The notes under the pieces were generated by a model. The model was not told the origin of the DNA and did not search any database. It worked only from the letters and a program-made list of their open reading frames with translations. From CAYRYU01 sp964428355 (GTDB lineage: Bacteria > Muiribacteriota > Ozemobacteria > Ozemobacterales > Ozemobacteraceae), in NCBI GenBank assembly GCA_964428355.1, contig CAYRYU010000038.1:1-61441 (forward strand): a DNA stretch of 61,441 nucleotides. Reading direction: 5' to 3'. Below are positions 8,333-16,638 of this stretch, piece after piece. Position numbers and translations under genes: made by a program. Position 1 is the first letter of the stretch. Each line of letters begins with the position of its first letter.

Positions 8333-9690
8333 TAGGTCTGAATCACAAGACCGCGCCGGTGGCCTTCCGGGAAAAGCTTGCCCAGCAGTGCGGGAGGCCG
8401 ATCCCCGGGGCTGACGGCGCAGGGCTCGAAGTCATTACGGTTTTCACCTGCAACCGGGCCGAATTCTACTTCGCGGGAGCGGCGGCGGCGGCGGAACGAG
8501 CGTTCGGCGAATGGCTCCGACACGCGACCGAGAAGCCGGACGAGTTCGAGCCGTTCCTCTACCGGCTTTCGGGGGACGAAGCGGTAAGGCACCTTTTGAT
8601 GGTGTCTTCGGGCCTCGATTCCATGGTTGTCGGGGAGAACCAGATCCTTGGGCAGCTGAAGACTTCCTACCAGGCGTGCGTTTCGGAAGGGAGCGTCGGG
8701 AAGCGTCTCCATTCACTCTTCCAGAAAGCTCTCGAGGTTGGAAAACGCGTCCGAACGGAAACGGCAATTTCGGAAAACACGGTCTCGATCGCCTCCACCG
8801 CGGTCGATCTCGCGATCCGCATCTTCGGCCCGCTTTCGGGGTCGAAAGCCCTCGTGATCGGCGCGGGTGAGATGGCGTCCCTCGTCGCGAGGCACCTCAC
8901 CGGCCGGGGAGTCAAGGAATTGATCTGCGTCAACAGGACCTTCGAACGGGCTGTCGAGATGGCCGAAGCCTTCAACGGTTGTGCCCGCCAATTCTCGGAT
9001 CTTCCGACGCTCCTGGCGGAAGTGGACATCGTGATTTCCTCGACCGGGGCGAGCCGGCCGATCCTTCTTCGCCCCATGCTCGAGGAAGCCATGGCCAGGC
9101 GTCCCGATCGGCCGGAGTTCCTGATCGATATCGCCGTTCCGCGCGATGTAGAGCCTGAGTGCGGGGAGATCGAAAACGTCTTTCTTTATGACATCGACGA
9201 TCTTCAGGGGGTTGTCGACGAGAACATCGGGGTCAGGATGGTGGAAGCGCAGAAAGCGCAGGCGATCGTCAACTGGGAGGTGAACCGGTTCCATCACACG
9301 GTCGAAACCTTCACGGTGGTCCCGCTGATAAAAGCGCTCCGGGAGAAGTCGGAGGAGCTGGCGAAGCAGGAGATGGACAAGTTCCGCTCCCGCAACCGGG
9401 ACCTTTCTCCAGAAATCGAGGCGGAGATCGGTCACCTGGCCCGAATCCTTCTCGCGAAGTGGCTTCACGCTCCACTTGTCGCGCTGAAGGAGCTGGGGAC
9501 TGCGGATCAAAAGGAACTGGACCTGATTGCGCGGATCTTCGACCTCCCGGCCGAAGCGCTTCCCACCGCCCCACTTTTCGGGCTTCCCGACCAATCGGGC
9601 GCAAAAACATGCGTAGATAGTAGGCTTGGGAAGGAATCCCGCGCGGGCATCGTCCAGGAACCCGGGGGGAAAAAGGAGAAAACCGGATGA
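8317..9690 (+). CDS. hemA: Glutamyl-tRNA reductase
   Basis: HemA reduces glutamyl-tRNA to glutamate-1-semialdehyde with NADPH, the first committed step of the C5 tetrapyrrole route. From the ATG at 8317 the protein has 457 residues. The catalytic cysteine is C45 in TCNRAEFY. The family block around SMVVGENQILGQ follows, then an NADPH-binding Rossmann segment (VIGAGEMASLVARHL) and the C-terminal dimerisation helix. I chose 8317 over the in-frame 8269 because GGAAGGAG (8301-8308) sits just upstream and the protein then begins directly with LLLIGLNHKTAPV. It overlaps both neighbours, and its stop overlaps the fusion start (ATGA). A 40-residue C-terminal tail is extra. Confidence 0.96.
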   Translation: MSLLLIGLNHKTAPVAFREKLAQQCGRPIPGADGAGLEVITVFTCNRAEFYFAGAAAAAERAFGEWLRHATEKPDEFEPFLYRLSGDEAVRHLLMVSSGLDSMVVGENQILGQLKTSYQACVSEGSVGKRLHSLFQKALEVGKRVRTETAISENTVSIASTAVDLAIRIFGPLSGSKALVIGAGEMASLVARHLTGRGVKELICVNRTFERAVEMAEAFNGCARQFSDLPTLLAEVDIVISSTGASRPILLRPMLEEAMARRPDRPEFLIDIAVPRDVEPECGEIENVFLYDIDDLQGVVDENIGVRMVEAQKAQAIVNWEVNRFHHTVETFTVVPLIKALREKSEELAKQEMDKFRSRNRDLSPEIEAEIGHLARILLAKWLHAPLVALKELGTADQKELDLIARIFDLPAEALPTAPLFGLPDQSGAKTCVDSRLGKESRAGIVQEPGGKKEKTG

Positions 9691-12260
9691 ACCTTCGCTT
9701 CGGAACCCGTGGAAGCCGGCTTGCCCTGATGCAGACACGGTACGTGATGGATAGGCTTTCCGCCGGGGCTCCTGGCCTCTCGTTCTCCGAGGTCATCATC
9801 AAGACCCTGGGTGACCGGGTTACCGACCAACCTCTCTTCAAGGTCGGGGGCCAGGGTCTTTTCATCAAAGAGCTCGAGCAGGCTCTGATCGATGACCGTG
9901 TCGACCTTGCCGTCCACAGCCTGAAAGACATGCCGTTCCAACTCGGTCGTGGCCTGATTCTCGCCGCCACGGGCCCCAGGGAGGACCCCAGGGATGTCCT
10001 GATATCCGCCAGGGGCCTGTCTTTCGCCGAACTCCCGAAAGGGAGCCTCATCGGGACTTCGAGCCTGCGGAGGCGAGCCCAGATCGCGGCTCTCCGCCCG
10101 GACCTCAAGTTCTGCGATCTTCGGGGGAACATCGATACCCGTCTTCGGAAGCTCGACGACGAGCACATGGATGCGATCGTACTCGCCGCTGCCGGGCTTA
10201 TCCGGCTCGGATTGGAATACCGGATCACCGAGTTCTTTCCCGTGGACAAGATCATTCCCGCCGCCGGCCAGGGAATCCTCGGCATCGAATGCCGGCGCTC
10301 CGATATCGAGAGGTTCCGAACCATCCTGGCGGGTTTCGACGATCCCGCTTCGGAATCCTGCGCTTTGGCCGAGAGAGCTTTCCTGGGAAGGATCCAGGGC
10401 GGGTGCCAGGTCCCGGTCGGTGTGTTCGCATCGCGAGAGAACGAGAGGATCCACGTGATCGCGTTTCTGGGAGCGGTGGAAGGCTTGATACTGGCGAGGA
10501 CCGAGGTCGATGGAGGTTCCGACGAAGCTGAAAGGTTGGGCTTGATCGCGGCGGAGAACCTGTTGAAGGAAGCCGGCCTGGAGGCTGTTCCCAGGGCGAA
10601 AAAAAGGGAGCCAGGCACACCGAATTCCGTGAATGAAGCAAGTGGAATCGCTTCCGATATTGCCCCAGGGGGCGATGTAACGGCCATACCGGCCGCTTCT
10701 AAGGGGGCCGGTGAGAGTCCCCAGATTCTCCCAAAGGCGTCGGGGAAAGTTTTCCTGGTCGGGGCAGGGCCGGGACATCCCGGTCTGATAACCGTCAGGG
10801 GCCTCGAGCTTGTGAGAAACGCCGATTCGATCGTCCACGATCAACTCGGAGCGCCCGGATTCCTGGCGGCTGCCCGCGAGGATGCCGAGCTGATAGATGT
10901 CGGGAAGCGCTCCGCCGATCACACCCTCCCGCAGGAGGGGATCAACGAGCTGCTGGTTCAAAAAGCCCGCGAGGGAAAGATGGTGGTCCGCCTCAAGGGC
11001 GGGGACCCGCTGATCTTCGGGCGCGGGGGAGAGGAGATGGAAGCCCTCGCCGGAGCAAACGTAGATTTCGAGGTCGTTCCGGGGGTGAGTTCCGCAGTCG
11101 CCGGCCCCGCTTTCGCGGGAATTCCCACAACCCACCGCGGTTTTTCCCCCGCCGTAGCTTTCGTCACCGGGCATGAAGCCGACCTGAAGGGGAAGTCCAC
11201 GATTCCCTGGGAATCGTTGTCCGGGATCGATTCCCTGGTTTTCCTGATGGGTGTTAAGAACCTTTCAGAGATTGCGAGAAACCTGATCGGGAACGGAAAA
11301 TCACCCCACACCCCCGTTGCCGTGATAGAGAATGCGACTTCGCCTCGGCAGAGAACCGTTGTCGGGACGCTGGCGAACATCCCGATCCGGGCTTCCGAAG
11401 CCCATATCAAGCCTCCGGCCCTCATCGTGGTCGGCCCGGCGGTTTCGATGCGCGAAAAGCTCGGTTGGTTCGAGAAAAAGCCGCTCTTCGGAAAGACCTT
11501 CATCGTGACCAGATCCAGGGCGCAGGCGGGCGAGCAGGCGGACGCCCTGCGGGATCTCGGGGCGGACGTCATCGAGTTCCCGGTCATCCGATTAGAGCCG
11601 ATCGCACCGAACCCTGATTTCGAGAGATTCCTCGGCAACCTCGATACCTTTCGGCACCTCGTTTTCACCAGTGTGAATGGGGTCGATGCTTTTCTGGCGG
11701 GCCTTCTGGCTTCGGGCTTAGATGCCAGGAGTCTGAAAGGAAAGAGGATCGTATGCATAGGTCCGGCCACTGCCGCGCGTTTCCGTGATGTCGCGATCCT
11801 TCCAGATTTCGTTCCGGATACCTATGTCGCGGAATCCCTTCTTCCGTTCTTCAATGAATCGGAAAAGGGCGAGGTTGCAATACTGCGGGCGGAGAAAGCC
11901 AGGGAGACCCTTCCGGAGGAACTGCGGAAGCTGGGTTTCAAGGTGACCGTGATCCCCCTCTACCGGACCTTGCCGGAACGCGGAAGGAGCGAGGAGGTGA
12001 TCAGGCTTCTGCGCTCGGGCTCGGTCAGTGCGGTTACTTTCGCGAGTTCATCAACCGTCGAACGTTTTCTCGAGGCCATCGAGGGTTCCGGAATCGAACC
12101 CGGGGGGATTCCGGCGGTGGCAATTGGCCCCATCACGGCAGGAACCTGCAGAACGCTCGGTTTGAACCTTCTTGCCGTCGCAGACGAGTCGACGATTCCT
12201 GGCCTCGTCGAAAAGCTTCGCGATCGATTCCAATCCGGAGATAGGAAGGTCGAGGAATGA
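9687..12260 (+). CDS. hemC-cobA-hemD: Triple fusion: porphobilinogen deaminase - uroporphyrinogen-III C-methyltransferase - uroporphyrinogen-III synthase
   Basis: One 857-residue frame joins three enzymes. Residues 1-305 are HemC: GTRGSRLAL, HSLKDMP with catalytic Asp81, and the dipyrromethane-cofactor cysteine C240 in GGCQVPVGVFA. After a 45-residue linker rich in Gly, Ala, Ser and Pro, residues about 353-595 are the SAM-dependent CobA/SumT domain (VGAGPGHPGLITVRG, VVRLKGGDPLIFGRGGEE, VVPGVSSA). Residues about 600-857 are HemD (VTRSRAQAGEQADAL, VFTSVNGVDAF, VTFASSSTVERFL). Together they turn porphobilinogen into precorrin-2, which the Met8-like neighbour takes on. CobA-HemD and HemC-HemD fusions are known; this triple order seems unusual. 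No frameshift or internal stop is present. Confidence 0.96.
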   Translation: MNLRFGTRGSRLALMQTRYVMDRLSAGAPGLSFSEVIIKTLGDRVTDQPLFKVGGQGLFIKELEQALIDDRVDLAVHSLKDMPFQLGRGLILAATGPREDPRDVLISARGLSFAELPKGSLIGTSSLRRRAQIAALRPDLKFCDLRGNIDTRLRKLDDEHMDAIVLAAAGLIRLGLEYRITEFFPVDKIIPAAGQGILGIECRRSDIERFRTILAGFDDPASESCALAERAFLGRIQGGCQVPVGVFASRENERIHVIAFLGAVEGLILARTEVDGGSDEAERLGLIAAENLLKEAGLEAVPRAKKREPGTPNSVNEASGIASDIAPGGDVTAIPAASKGAGESPQILPKASGKVFLVGAGPGHPGLITVRGLELVRNADSIVHDQLGAPGFLAAAREDAELIDVGKRSADHTLPQEGINELLVQKAREGKMVVRLKGGDPLIFGRGGEEMEALAGANVDFEVVPGVSSAVAGPAFAGIPTTHRGFSPAVAFVTGHEADLKGKSTIPWESLSGIDSLVFLMGVKNLSEIARNLIGNGKSPHTPVAVIENATSPRQRTVVGTLANIPIRASEAHIKPPALIVVGPAVSMREKLGWFEKKPLFGKTFIVTRSRAQAGEQADALRDLGADVIEFPVIRLEPIAPNPDFERFLGNLDTFRHLVFTSVNGVDAFLAGLLASGLDARSLKGKRIVCIGPATAARFRDVAILPDFVPDTYVAESLLPFFNESEKGEVAILRAEKARETLPEELRKLGFKVTVIPLYRTLPERGRSEEVIRLLRSGSVSAVTFASSSTVERFLEAIEGSGIEPGGIPAVAIGPITAGTCRTLGLNLLAVADESTIPGLVEKLRDRFQSGDRKVEE

Positions 12261-13465
12261 TCAATATCACCAGGTTGTATGTCGGGAAGGAGACCACGGG
12301 GGACCCACTGCGATACGGACGCGCGGGGCCAGATAAGGTCGCTCATGGACATCATTTCAGGGATCACGCGATGGCGGATAAGGCCGGCGAGAGGCGCCCG
12401 GTCGTGGTCTGGAATGTCACCCGGCGGTGCAATCTGAAGTGCGTCCATTGCTACACCGACTCCTGCGACGCGGAATTCTCGGGTGAACTGACTTCGGGTG
12501 AAGGGCGGGCGCTGATAGATGACCTCGCCCGGTTCCGGATCCCGGCGCTTCTCTTTTCCGGAGGTGAGCCCCTTATCAGGAAGGACCTTCTGGACCTTGC
12601 CCGATATGCCGTTTCGCGGGGGATCCGGCCGGTACTCTCCACGAACGGAACCATGATCAATGCCCCCATGGCCGCAAATCTGAAAAACCTGGGCTTCATC
12701 TATGTCGGCATTTCCCTCGATGGGATCGGTGAAACGAACGATTCGTTCAGGGGAATGGAGGGGGCTTTCTCCCTGGCGATGCGTGGGTTCCAGAACTGCC
12801 GGGATGTCGGGCAGCGGGTGGGACTTCGCCTGACTCTTACCCGAAGAAACGTCTCGGATCTCGACAGGATCTTCGATTTCATTATCAAGGAACGGATTCC
12901 CCGAGCCTGCTTCTACCACCTGGTTTATTCGGGAAGGGGAAGGGCACTGGAAAGCGAGGACCTCACGCACGAGGAATCCCGCAACGCCCTCGATGTGATC
13001 TGCAGACGGACCAGGGATGCGGTGGAGAGAGGGAACGATCTGGACGTCCTGACGGTCGACAACCATGTCGACGGGCCCTACATCTACTTGAAGCTCCTGA
13101 AAGAGGATCGGGCACGGGCTTTGGAAGTCGGGCGGCTGCTGGAATGGAACGGAGGGGGGGCCCATTCTAGCGGGGTGGGGATCGGCTGCATCAGTTGGAA
13201 CGGGGATGTCCATCCTGACCAGTTCTGGCGCACGAAAGTTTTCGGAAACGTTCGTGAAAGACCATTCTCGGACATCTGGATGGATCTGTCCGATCCGCTG
13301 ATGGCAGGGTTGAAGGACCGTCTCGCGTTGTTGAAGGGTAAATGCGCCTCCTGCCGGTTCAAAGCCATGTGCGGGGGATCCCTTCGGGTCCGCGCCCAGA
13401 GGGTTTTCGGGGACCCCTGGATGGAGGACCCCGCCTGCTATCTCACCGCCGAGGAATGCCGGTGA
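12257..13465 (+). CDS. ahbC: AhbC-like radical SAM enzyme (12,18-didecarboxysiroheme deacetylase family)
   Basis: A 402-residue radical SAM protein with the cluster motif Cys58-x3-Cys62-x2-Cys65 (CNLKCVHC) and a cysteine-rich SPASM-like C-terminus (CASCRFKAMCGG and CYLTAEEC). The N-terminal pattern, an ITRLYVGKE-like start then DPLRYGR before the radical SAM core, is typical of AhbC/NirJ proteins. In the siroheme-dependent pathway AhbC removes two acetate side chains from 12,18-didecarboxysiroheme to give Fe-coproporphyrin III. Its position at the end of a siroheme operon, overlapping the fusion gene by 4 bp, fits that role. AhbD and NirJ are close relatives and cannot be fully excluded. AhbA, AhbB and AhbD are not in this window. 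Confidence 0.87.
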   Translation: MINITRLYVGKETTGDPLRYGRAGPDKVAHGHHFRDHAMADKAGERRPVVVWNVTRRCNLKCVHCYTDSCDAEFSGELTSGEGRALIDDLARFRIPALLFSGGEPLIRKDLLDLARYAVSRGIRPVLSTNGTMINAPMAANLKNLGFIYVGISLDGIGETNDSFRGMEGAFSLAMRGFQNCRDVGQRVGLRLTLTRRNVSDLDRIFDFIIKERIPRACFYHLVYSGRGRALESEDLTHEESRNALDVICRRTRDAVERGNDLDVLTVDNHVDGPYIYLKLLKEDRARALEVGRLLEWNGGGAHSSGVGIGCISWNGDVHPDQFWRTKVFGNVRERPFSDIWMDLSDPLMAGLKDRLALLKGKCASCRFKAMCGGSLRVRAQRVFGDPWMEDPACYLTAEECR

Positions 13466-13483
13466 ATCCGTCATAAAGGATCG

Positions 13484-13650
13484 CCACAAAGGCACAAAGA
13501 ACACGAAGGCCACGGAGGCAGGGAAATTTGGTTTTCCTGAATACCTTCGTGTTCTCGGTGATCTTTGTGCCTTTGTGGTGATCTCCCGGGGGGGGGAAGG
13601 TGAAAAGCACCGAAGGAAAGACAGCCACAGAGGTCACAGAGGACACAGAG
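13484..13650. repeat. Inverted-repeat element (CACAAAGG / CACAGAGG family)
   Basis: The left arm (13484-13509) reads CCACAAAGGCACAAAGA then ACACGAAGG. The right arm (13544-13578) is its inverse with a 9-base insertion. A further CCACAGAGGTCACAGAGG run lies at 13624-13650. The region 13466-13766 between ahbC and the small membrane-protein gene is otherwise empty. The same kind of arms flank unrelated cores near 19.4 and 21.5 kb, so this is a dispersed intergenic family. Confidence 0.7.
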
Positions 13651-13766
13651 CCTGGAAGAGCCTGGAGATAACAAGTGGCCGGCAATTTCGGAAAGGTGAA
13701 CTTGTAAGGATTCAAGTCGGATTCGCCGAATAGTTAGGTATCACCTATTTTTTTCGAGGGGTTGCG

Positions 13767-14036
13767 ATGGTTTTCGGCGCGGTCTTCATCATCGGGTTCG
13801 TCTTCTTCTGTGGAATCTGTCTCGCCCAGGGGTTTTTCATCCGCCTGAACGGGCGCCCCTTCTGGCGGGCCATGGTTTCGGAGGAGATCCGGCAGACTGT
13901 TTTCCCCCGTGACCCCGTGAAGATGGACCAGTTCATGTTCCTCGAAGAATGGGCGGCCGTGCTTTTCCTTGGGGCTTTCCTCTGCCTCCCCCTGATAATG
14001 TTGAACGTCATGGGAGTGATCGACATTTTCCCCTGA
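13767..14036 (+). CDS. Small membrane protein, hypothetical
   Basis: An 89-residue protein with a hydrophobic helix at each end: about 2-22 (VFGAVFIIGFVFFCGICLA) and about 64-85 (AAVLFLGAFLCLPLIMLNVMG). A charged segment lies between them, so both ends probably face the same side of the inner membrane. A GAGGGG element sits 5 bp before the ATG. I do not recognise the family. It precedes the lipoprotein cassette but a separate promoter lies between them. Confidence 0.55.
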   Translation: MVFGAVFIIGFVFFCGICLAQGFFIRLNGRPFWRAMVSEEIRQTVFPRDPVKMDQFMFLEEWAAVLFLGAFLCLPLIMLNVMGVIDIFP

Positions 14037-14137
14037 TGTACAAGGGGAAGTCGTCTGTGTACACCGCCGAAGTCGCACCATTTGGGAAAGCTTCCCCACA
14101 TGGCTCGTATGAGCCCCCTCGGATCGTGAGAAATTCG

Positions 14138-14166
14138 TTGACATGGTCTGCAGATTGAGGTATCTT
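14138..14166 (+). promoter_or_regulatory. Sigma-70 type promoter of lipoprotein 1
   Basis: TTGACA (14138-14143) and TATCTT (14161-14166) are separated by exactly 17 bp. It is preceded by AAATTCG, which is shared with the promoters of the next two lipoprotein genes. GGAGG (14186-14190) lies ten bases before the ATG at 14201. Confidence 0.8.
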
Positions 14167-14200
14167 CCTCTCTCAACTTTATTTTGGAGGTTGGTCATCA

Positions 14201-15253
14201 ATGAGGAAGATTCTTGCTCTGGTTATGGTTCTTGCGCTCGCCACGGTTCTTTCCGGTTGTCGCATTTTGGGCGACTATGACAACGACGGAACCACCGCCG
14301 TTGGTACCCAGCCGCAGCCGAACAAAGTCCAGGCGACGGGTGTGAAATATGTCCAAACCGTGAAGCAACCCGCCAATGCCGTTGCCACGTCTGCCACCGC
14401 GGTCCAGTCGATTCACGCCGCCGTCTATTGGAAGAACATCACCCTCACCCTCGGAACCGGGACCAACAAGATCGTTCTCACCCCTGCGAGTTGGTCAATC
14501 GACCCCAACACCGGTGATGTTAAACTCAAGTACGAGCAAAACCTTTCGATAGCCTCTCTCACAGCCGCCTCTCCTGGCTACACCGGCAAAACCACCCCGG
14601 TCAAATACACCATCACCATGGCGAACGGGAAAGTCCTTTCTGGAAACGCCGCGATCGACGATGAAGTTCCCGCCAATGACCCTGACGGTTGGGAAGAGGT
14701 GGATATCGAAGTTGACATCGATTATGATCCCATTACCGGGGTTTACAAGATCGGTGATGTGACCATCCGAGACGAGGAAGGGATCGTTTTCGACGACGAT
14801 TTCGCCTGGGACAACGAGACCATTGCCAGCGGCGATATCGATGACGTGGTGAGCGCCTACGATGTGGAGTGGAATGAAACCTCCATTTCCGACGATGAAG
14901 AGACTTTCACGCCGGTCAACTCCCTGACCCCGACTTTCTTCATCACCCTTTCCCACAATTTCACTCCCGAGCAGCTTGCCGCCGCCCATTTCGTGGTTTA
15001 TGTCGAGAATGTCGAAACCGGAACCAATTTCACCCTCGACAGCAACGATCAAGAAGATAAAGCGCTGTTCGACTATTCCATCACTGGCGTGGACAACAAC
15101 ATCCTCCGGGTTTCCCTCACCGGGGAAGGAAGACAGCTCACCAACGGTGGGAAATACATGGTGTCTCTTGAAGACTCCACCCTGACGGATGCGGATGGAA
15201 ATGAGTTCAGCTACGCTGCTCCCCGTTACTTCCAGGTTGTCATCCAACCCTGA
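14201..15253 (+). CDS. Lipoprotein, paralogue 1 of 3
   Basis: A 350-residue predicted lipoprotein. The leader MRKILALVMVLALATVLSGC ends in a lipobox LSGC, so Cys20 should be lipidated after signal peptidase II cleavage. The mature part starts RILGDYDNDG and is rich in Thr, Val and Asp. Residues about 150-225 are strongly acidic and may bind calcium. The C-terminal 110 residues look like a bacterial Ig-like domain of the SbsA/Big_5 type (LTPTFFITLSHNFTPE through GGKYMVSLEDSTLTD). The leader, the DYD-rich junction and the promoter are shared with the next two genes while the bodies have diverged. It probably sits on the cell surface; no enzyme motif is visible. Confidence 0.85.
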   Translation: MRKILALVMVLALATVLSGCRILGDYDNDGTTAVGTQPQPNKVQATGVKYVQTVKQPANAVATSATAVQSIHAAVYWKNITLTLGTGTNKIVLTPASWSIDPNTGDVKLKYEQNLSIASLTAASPGYTGKTTPVKYTITMANGKVLSGNAAIDDEVPANDPDGWEEVDIEVDIDYDPITGVYKIGDVTIRDEEGIVFDDDFAWDNETIASGDIDDVVSAYDVEWNETSISDDEETFTPVNSLTPTFFITLSHNFTPEQLAAAHFVVYVENVETGTNFTLDSNDQEDKALFDYSITGVDNNILRVSLTGEGRQLTNGGKYMVSLEDSTLTDADGNEFSYAAPRYFQVVIQP

Positions 15254-15274
15254 TTCCCTTGTCTGAGAATGGTT

Positions 15275-15298
15275 TCCGGGGGCATTCGTGCCCCCGGA
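15275..15298 (+). terminator. UUCG-capped hairpin, possible terminator
   Basis: TCCGGGGGCA (15275-15284), loop TTCG, TGCCCCCGGA (15289-15298): a perfect 10-bp stem with a stable UUCG tetraloop. It is followed by TCCTGATTTT, a weak T-run. It lies 22 bp after the stop of lipoprotein 1 and just before the next promoter. Confidence 0.65.
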
Positions 15299-15321
15299 TC
15301 CTGATTTTAGAGGTGAAATCG

Positions 15322-15350
15322 TTGACAGGGATCCAAGAATGGGGTATTTT
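15322..15350 (+). promoter_or_regulatory. Sigma-70 type promoter of lipoprotein 2
   Basis: TTGACA (15322-15327) and TATTTT (15345-15350) with a 17-bp spacer, preceded by AAATCG. GGAGG (15372-15376) is ten bases before the ATG at 15387. The arrangement copies that of lipoprotein 1. Confidence 0.8.
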
Positions 15351-15386
15351 CCTTGATTCAACATTTTTTTTGGAGGTTAATAATCC

Positions 15387-16349
15387 ATGAGAAAGATCCT
15401 CGCTCTGGTCATGGTTTTTGCTCTCGCCACCCTTCTTTCCGGCTGCCGGATTCTCGGTGACTACGACGACGATGGAGTCACCGCAGGGGCGGGTGCCGCC
15501 CCCACCGGGAACGTGACCGTTACCCCGGTCGTACTGCTGCCCGTGGGCCTCGCCGCTGCTCCCGCCGCAAGTATCAAGGGAATGGTCTCCGTTCTGGATC
15601 TGACCTTCACAGTTAATGGTACGGTTCTTAGGGTTAAGAGTGCCGTGTCCGACGGAACCAACTGGACGGTCACTTTCGAAGCCTATACAGTCCCGGCGGG
15701 AACCGCATACACCAACAACTCCGCGAGTCTCACCGGAACGGTCGATCTGGGCAACGGACAGACCGCAACCGTCAACTTTGCCGTGAACAACGTGGCCACC
15801 ACCCAGAATCAAGCAGTAACCAATACCGTTACCGTCACTGTCGCCGGTGGAACGAATACTCTGGCCATCACCGTTTCCACCACCAACAACACCGTCGGCG
15901 GGACCCAATCCGGAACCGGTTCCAGCACCGTCAGTTCGGCTGCGGTCACCCTCCAGGATTTCTATGTCAAATCAGTCCTTTGCGGAACCGCAACCTTGAC
16001 CGCCTCGGTCGATTCCACCGAGACCATCAAAGACCTTACGCCGGATTTCGTCGTTGCCCTCAGCAAGGCGTTCACCCCCCCGACCAGCTATTCCTTCGAG
16101 TGCGTCAATCTTACCGACGGGAATAAGACCGTGACCTTCACTTCCCCCAACCAGGGGGTTGAAGTCATGGCGACGGACAACAATACCAAAATCACCTTCC
16201 ACGTTTTCGGAACCGATCAGTTCAAACTCGAGCAGGGGAAAACCTACAAGGTCACCCTCAAGACAGCTTTGGTTGATGCGGCCGACAACACCAAGACCAT
16301 CAACAATCTGGTCCGGTATTTCAAGACTTCGACCACTGCGGTCCAATAA
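15387..16349 (+). CDS. Lipoprotein, paralogue 2 of 3
   Basis: A 320-residue predicted lipoprotein with leader MRKILALVMVFALATLLSGC (lipobox LSGC, Cys20) and mature start RILGDYDDDG, nearly identical to paralogue 1. The middle is Thr/Val/Asn-rich and beta-structured. The C-terminal third again fits an SbsA-type Ig-like domain (LTPDFVVALSKAFTPP through QGKTYKVTLKTALVD). The body differs strongly from paralogue 1 although leader, promoter and ribosome-binding site are kept. It has its own promoter and terminator, so each copy is a self-contained cassette. Function unknown; surface adhesion or structure is an inference from the Ig-like fold. Confidence 0.85.
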   Translation: MRKILALVMVFALATLLSGCRILGDYDDDGVTAGAGAAPTGNVTVTPVVLLPVGLAAAPAASIKGMVSVLDLTFTVNGTVLRVKSAVSDGTNWTVTFEAYTVPAGTAYTNNSASLTGTVDLGNGQTATVNFAVNNVATTQNQAVTNTVTVTVAGGTNTLAITVSTTNNTVGGTQSGTGSSTVSSAAVTLQDFYVKSVLCGTATLTASVDSTETIKDLTPDFVVALSKAFTPPTSYSFECVNLTDGNKTVTFTSPNQGVEVMATDNNTKITFHVFGTDQFKLEQGKTYKVTLKTALVDAADNTKTINNLVRYFKTSTTAVQ

Positions 16350-16362
16350 CGTTCTTTCAGAG

Positions 16363-16400
16363 AACCGGGCAGAGGACACCCTCTTCCCGGTTTTTATTTT
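16363..16400 (+). terminator. Rho-independent terminator after lipoprotein 2
   Basis: AACCGGG (16363-16369) pairs with CCCGGTT (16386-16392), and inner AGAGG pairs with CCTCT. It is followed by TTTTATTTT. It lies 14 bp after the stop codon. Confidence 0.75.
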
Positions 16401-16572
16401 CCGGGGTTCTCCGTTCCTGGATGGAAAAAGTCTTGATACCTTTTCCGAGTTCTGGTAAAGTTGGTCTTACAAATAGAGAATCTGGTTTTGCGGAGAGGAA
16501 ACATTTCGGGGAGGTGGGATTCGAGAGCGAGAGATTTCAAAGCGGTTTTGGTCTTGTTTTCCCGGAAATTCG

Positions 16573-16602
16573 TTGACTTTTCAGATTCGCGTGTGGTATT
16601 TC
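16573..16602 (+). promoter_or_regulatory. Sigma-70 type promoter of lipoprotein 3
   Basis: TTGACT (16573-16578) and TATTTC (16597-16602) with an 18-bp spacer, again preceded by AAATTCG. AGGAGG (16621-16626) precedes the ATG at 16639. It is slightly less consensus than the two upstream copies. Confidence 0.7.
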
Positions 16603-16638
16603 TAGCTGCACAAATTTCATAGGAGGATATTCAATCTC

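Noticed and set aside
9311..11174. Long minus-strand frames (458 and 555 codons) opposite hemA and the hem fusion
   Set aside because: They are antisense frames allowed by the high GC at third codon positions. The plus strand has clear enzyme motifs across the whole length.
13484..13650. CRISPR-like array of CACAGAG units
   Set aside because: Units are short, unequally spaced and inverted, not direct repeats with unique spacers. No cas genes are in the window.
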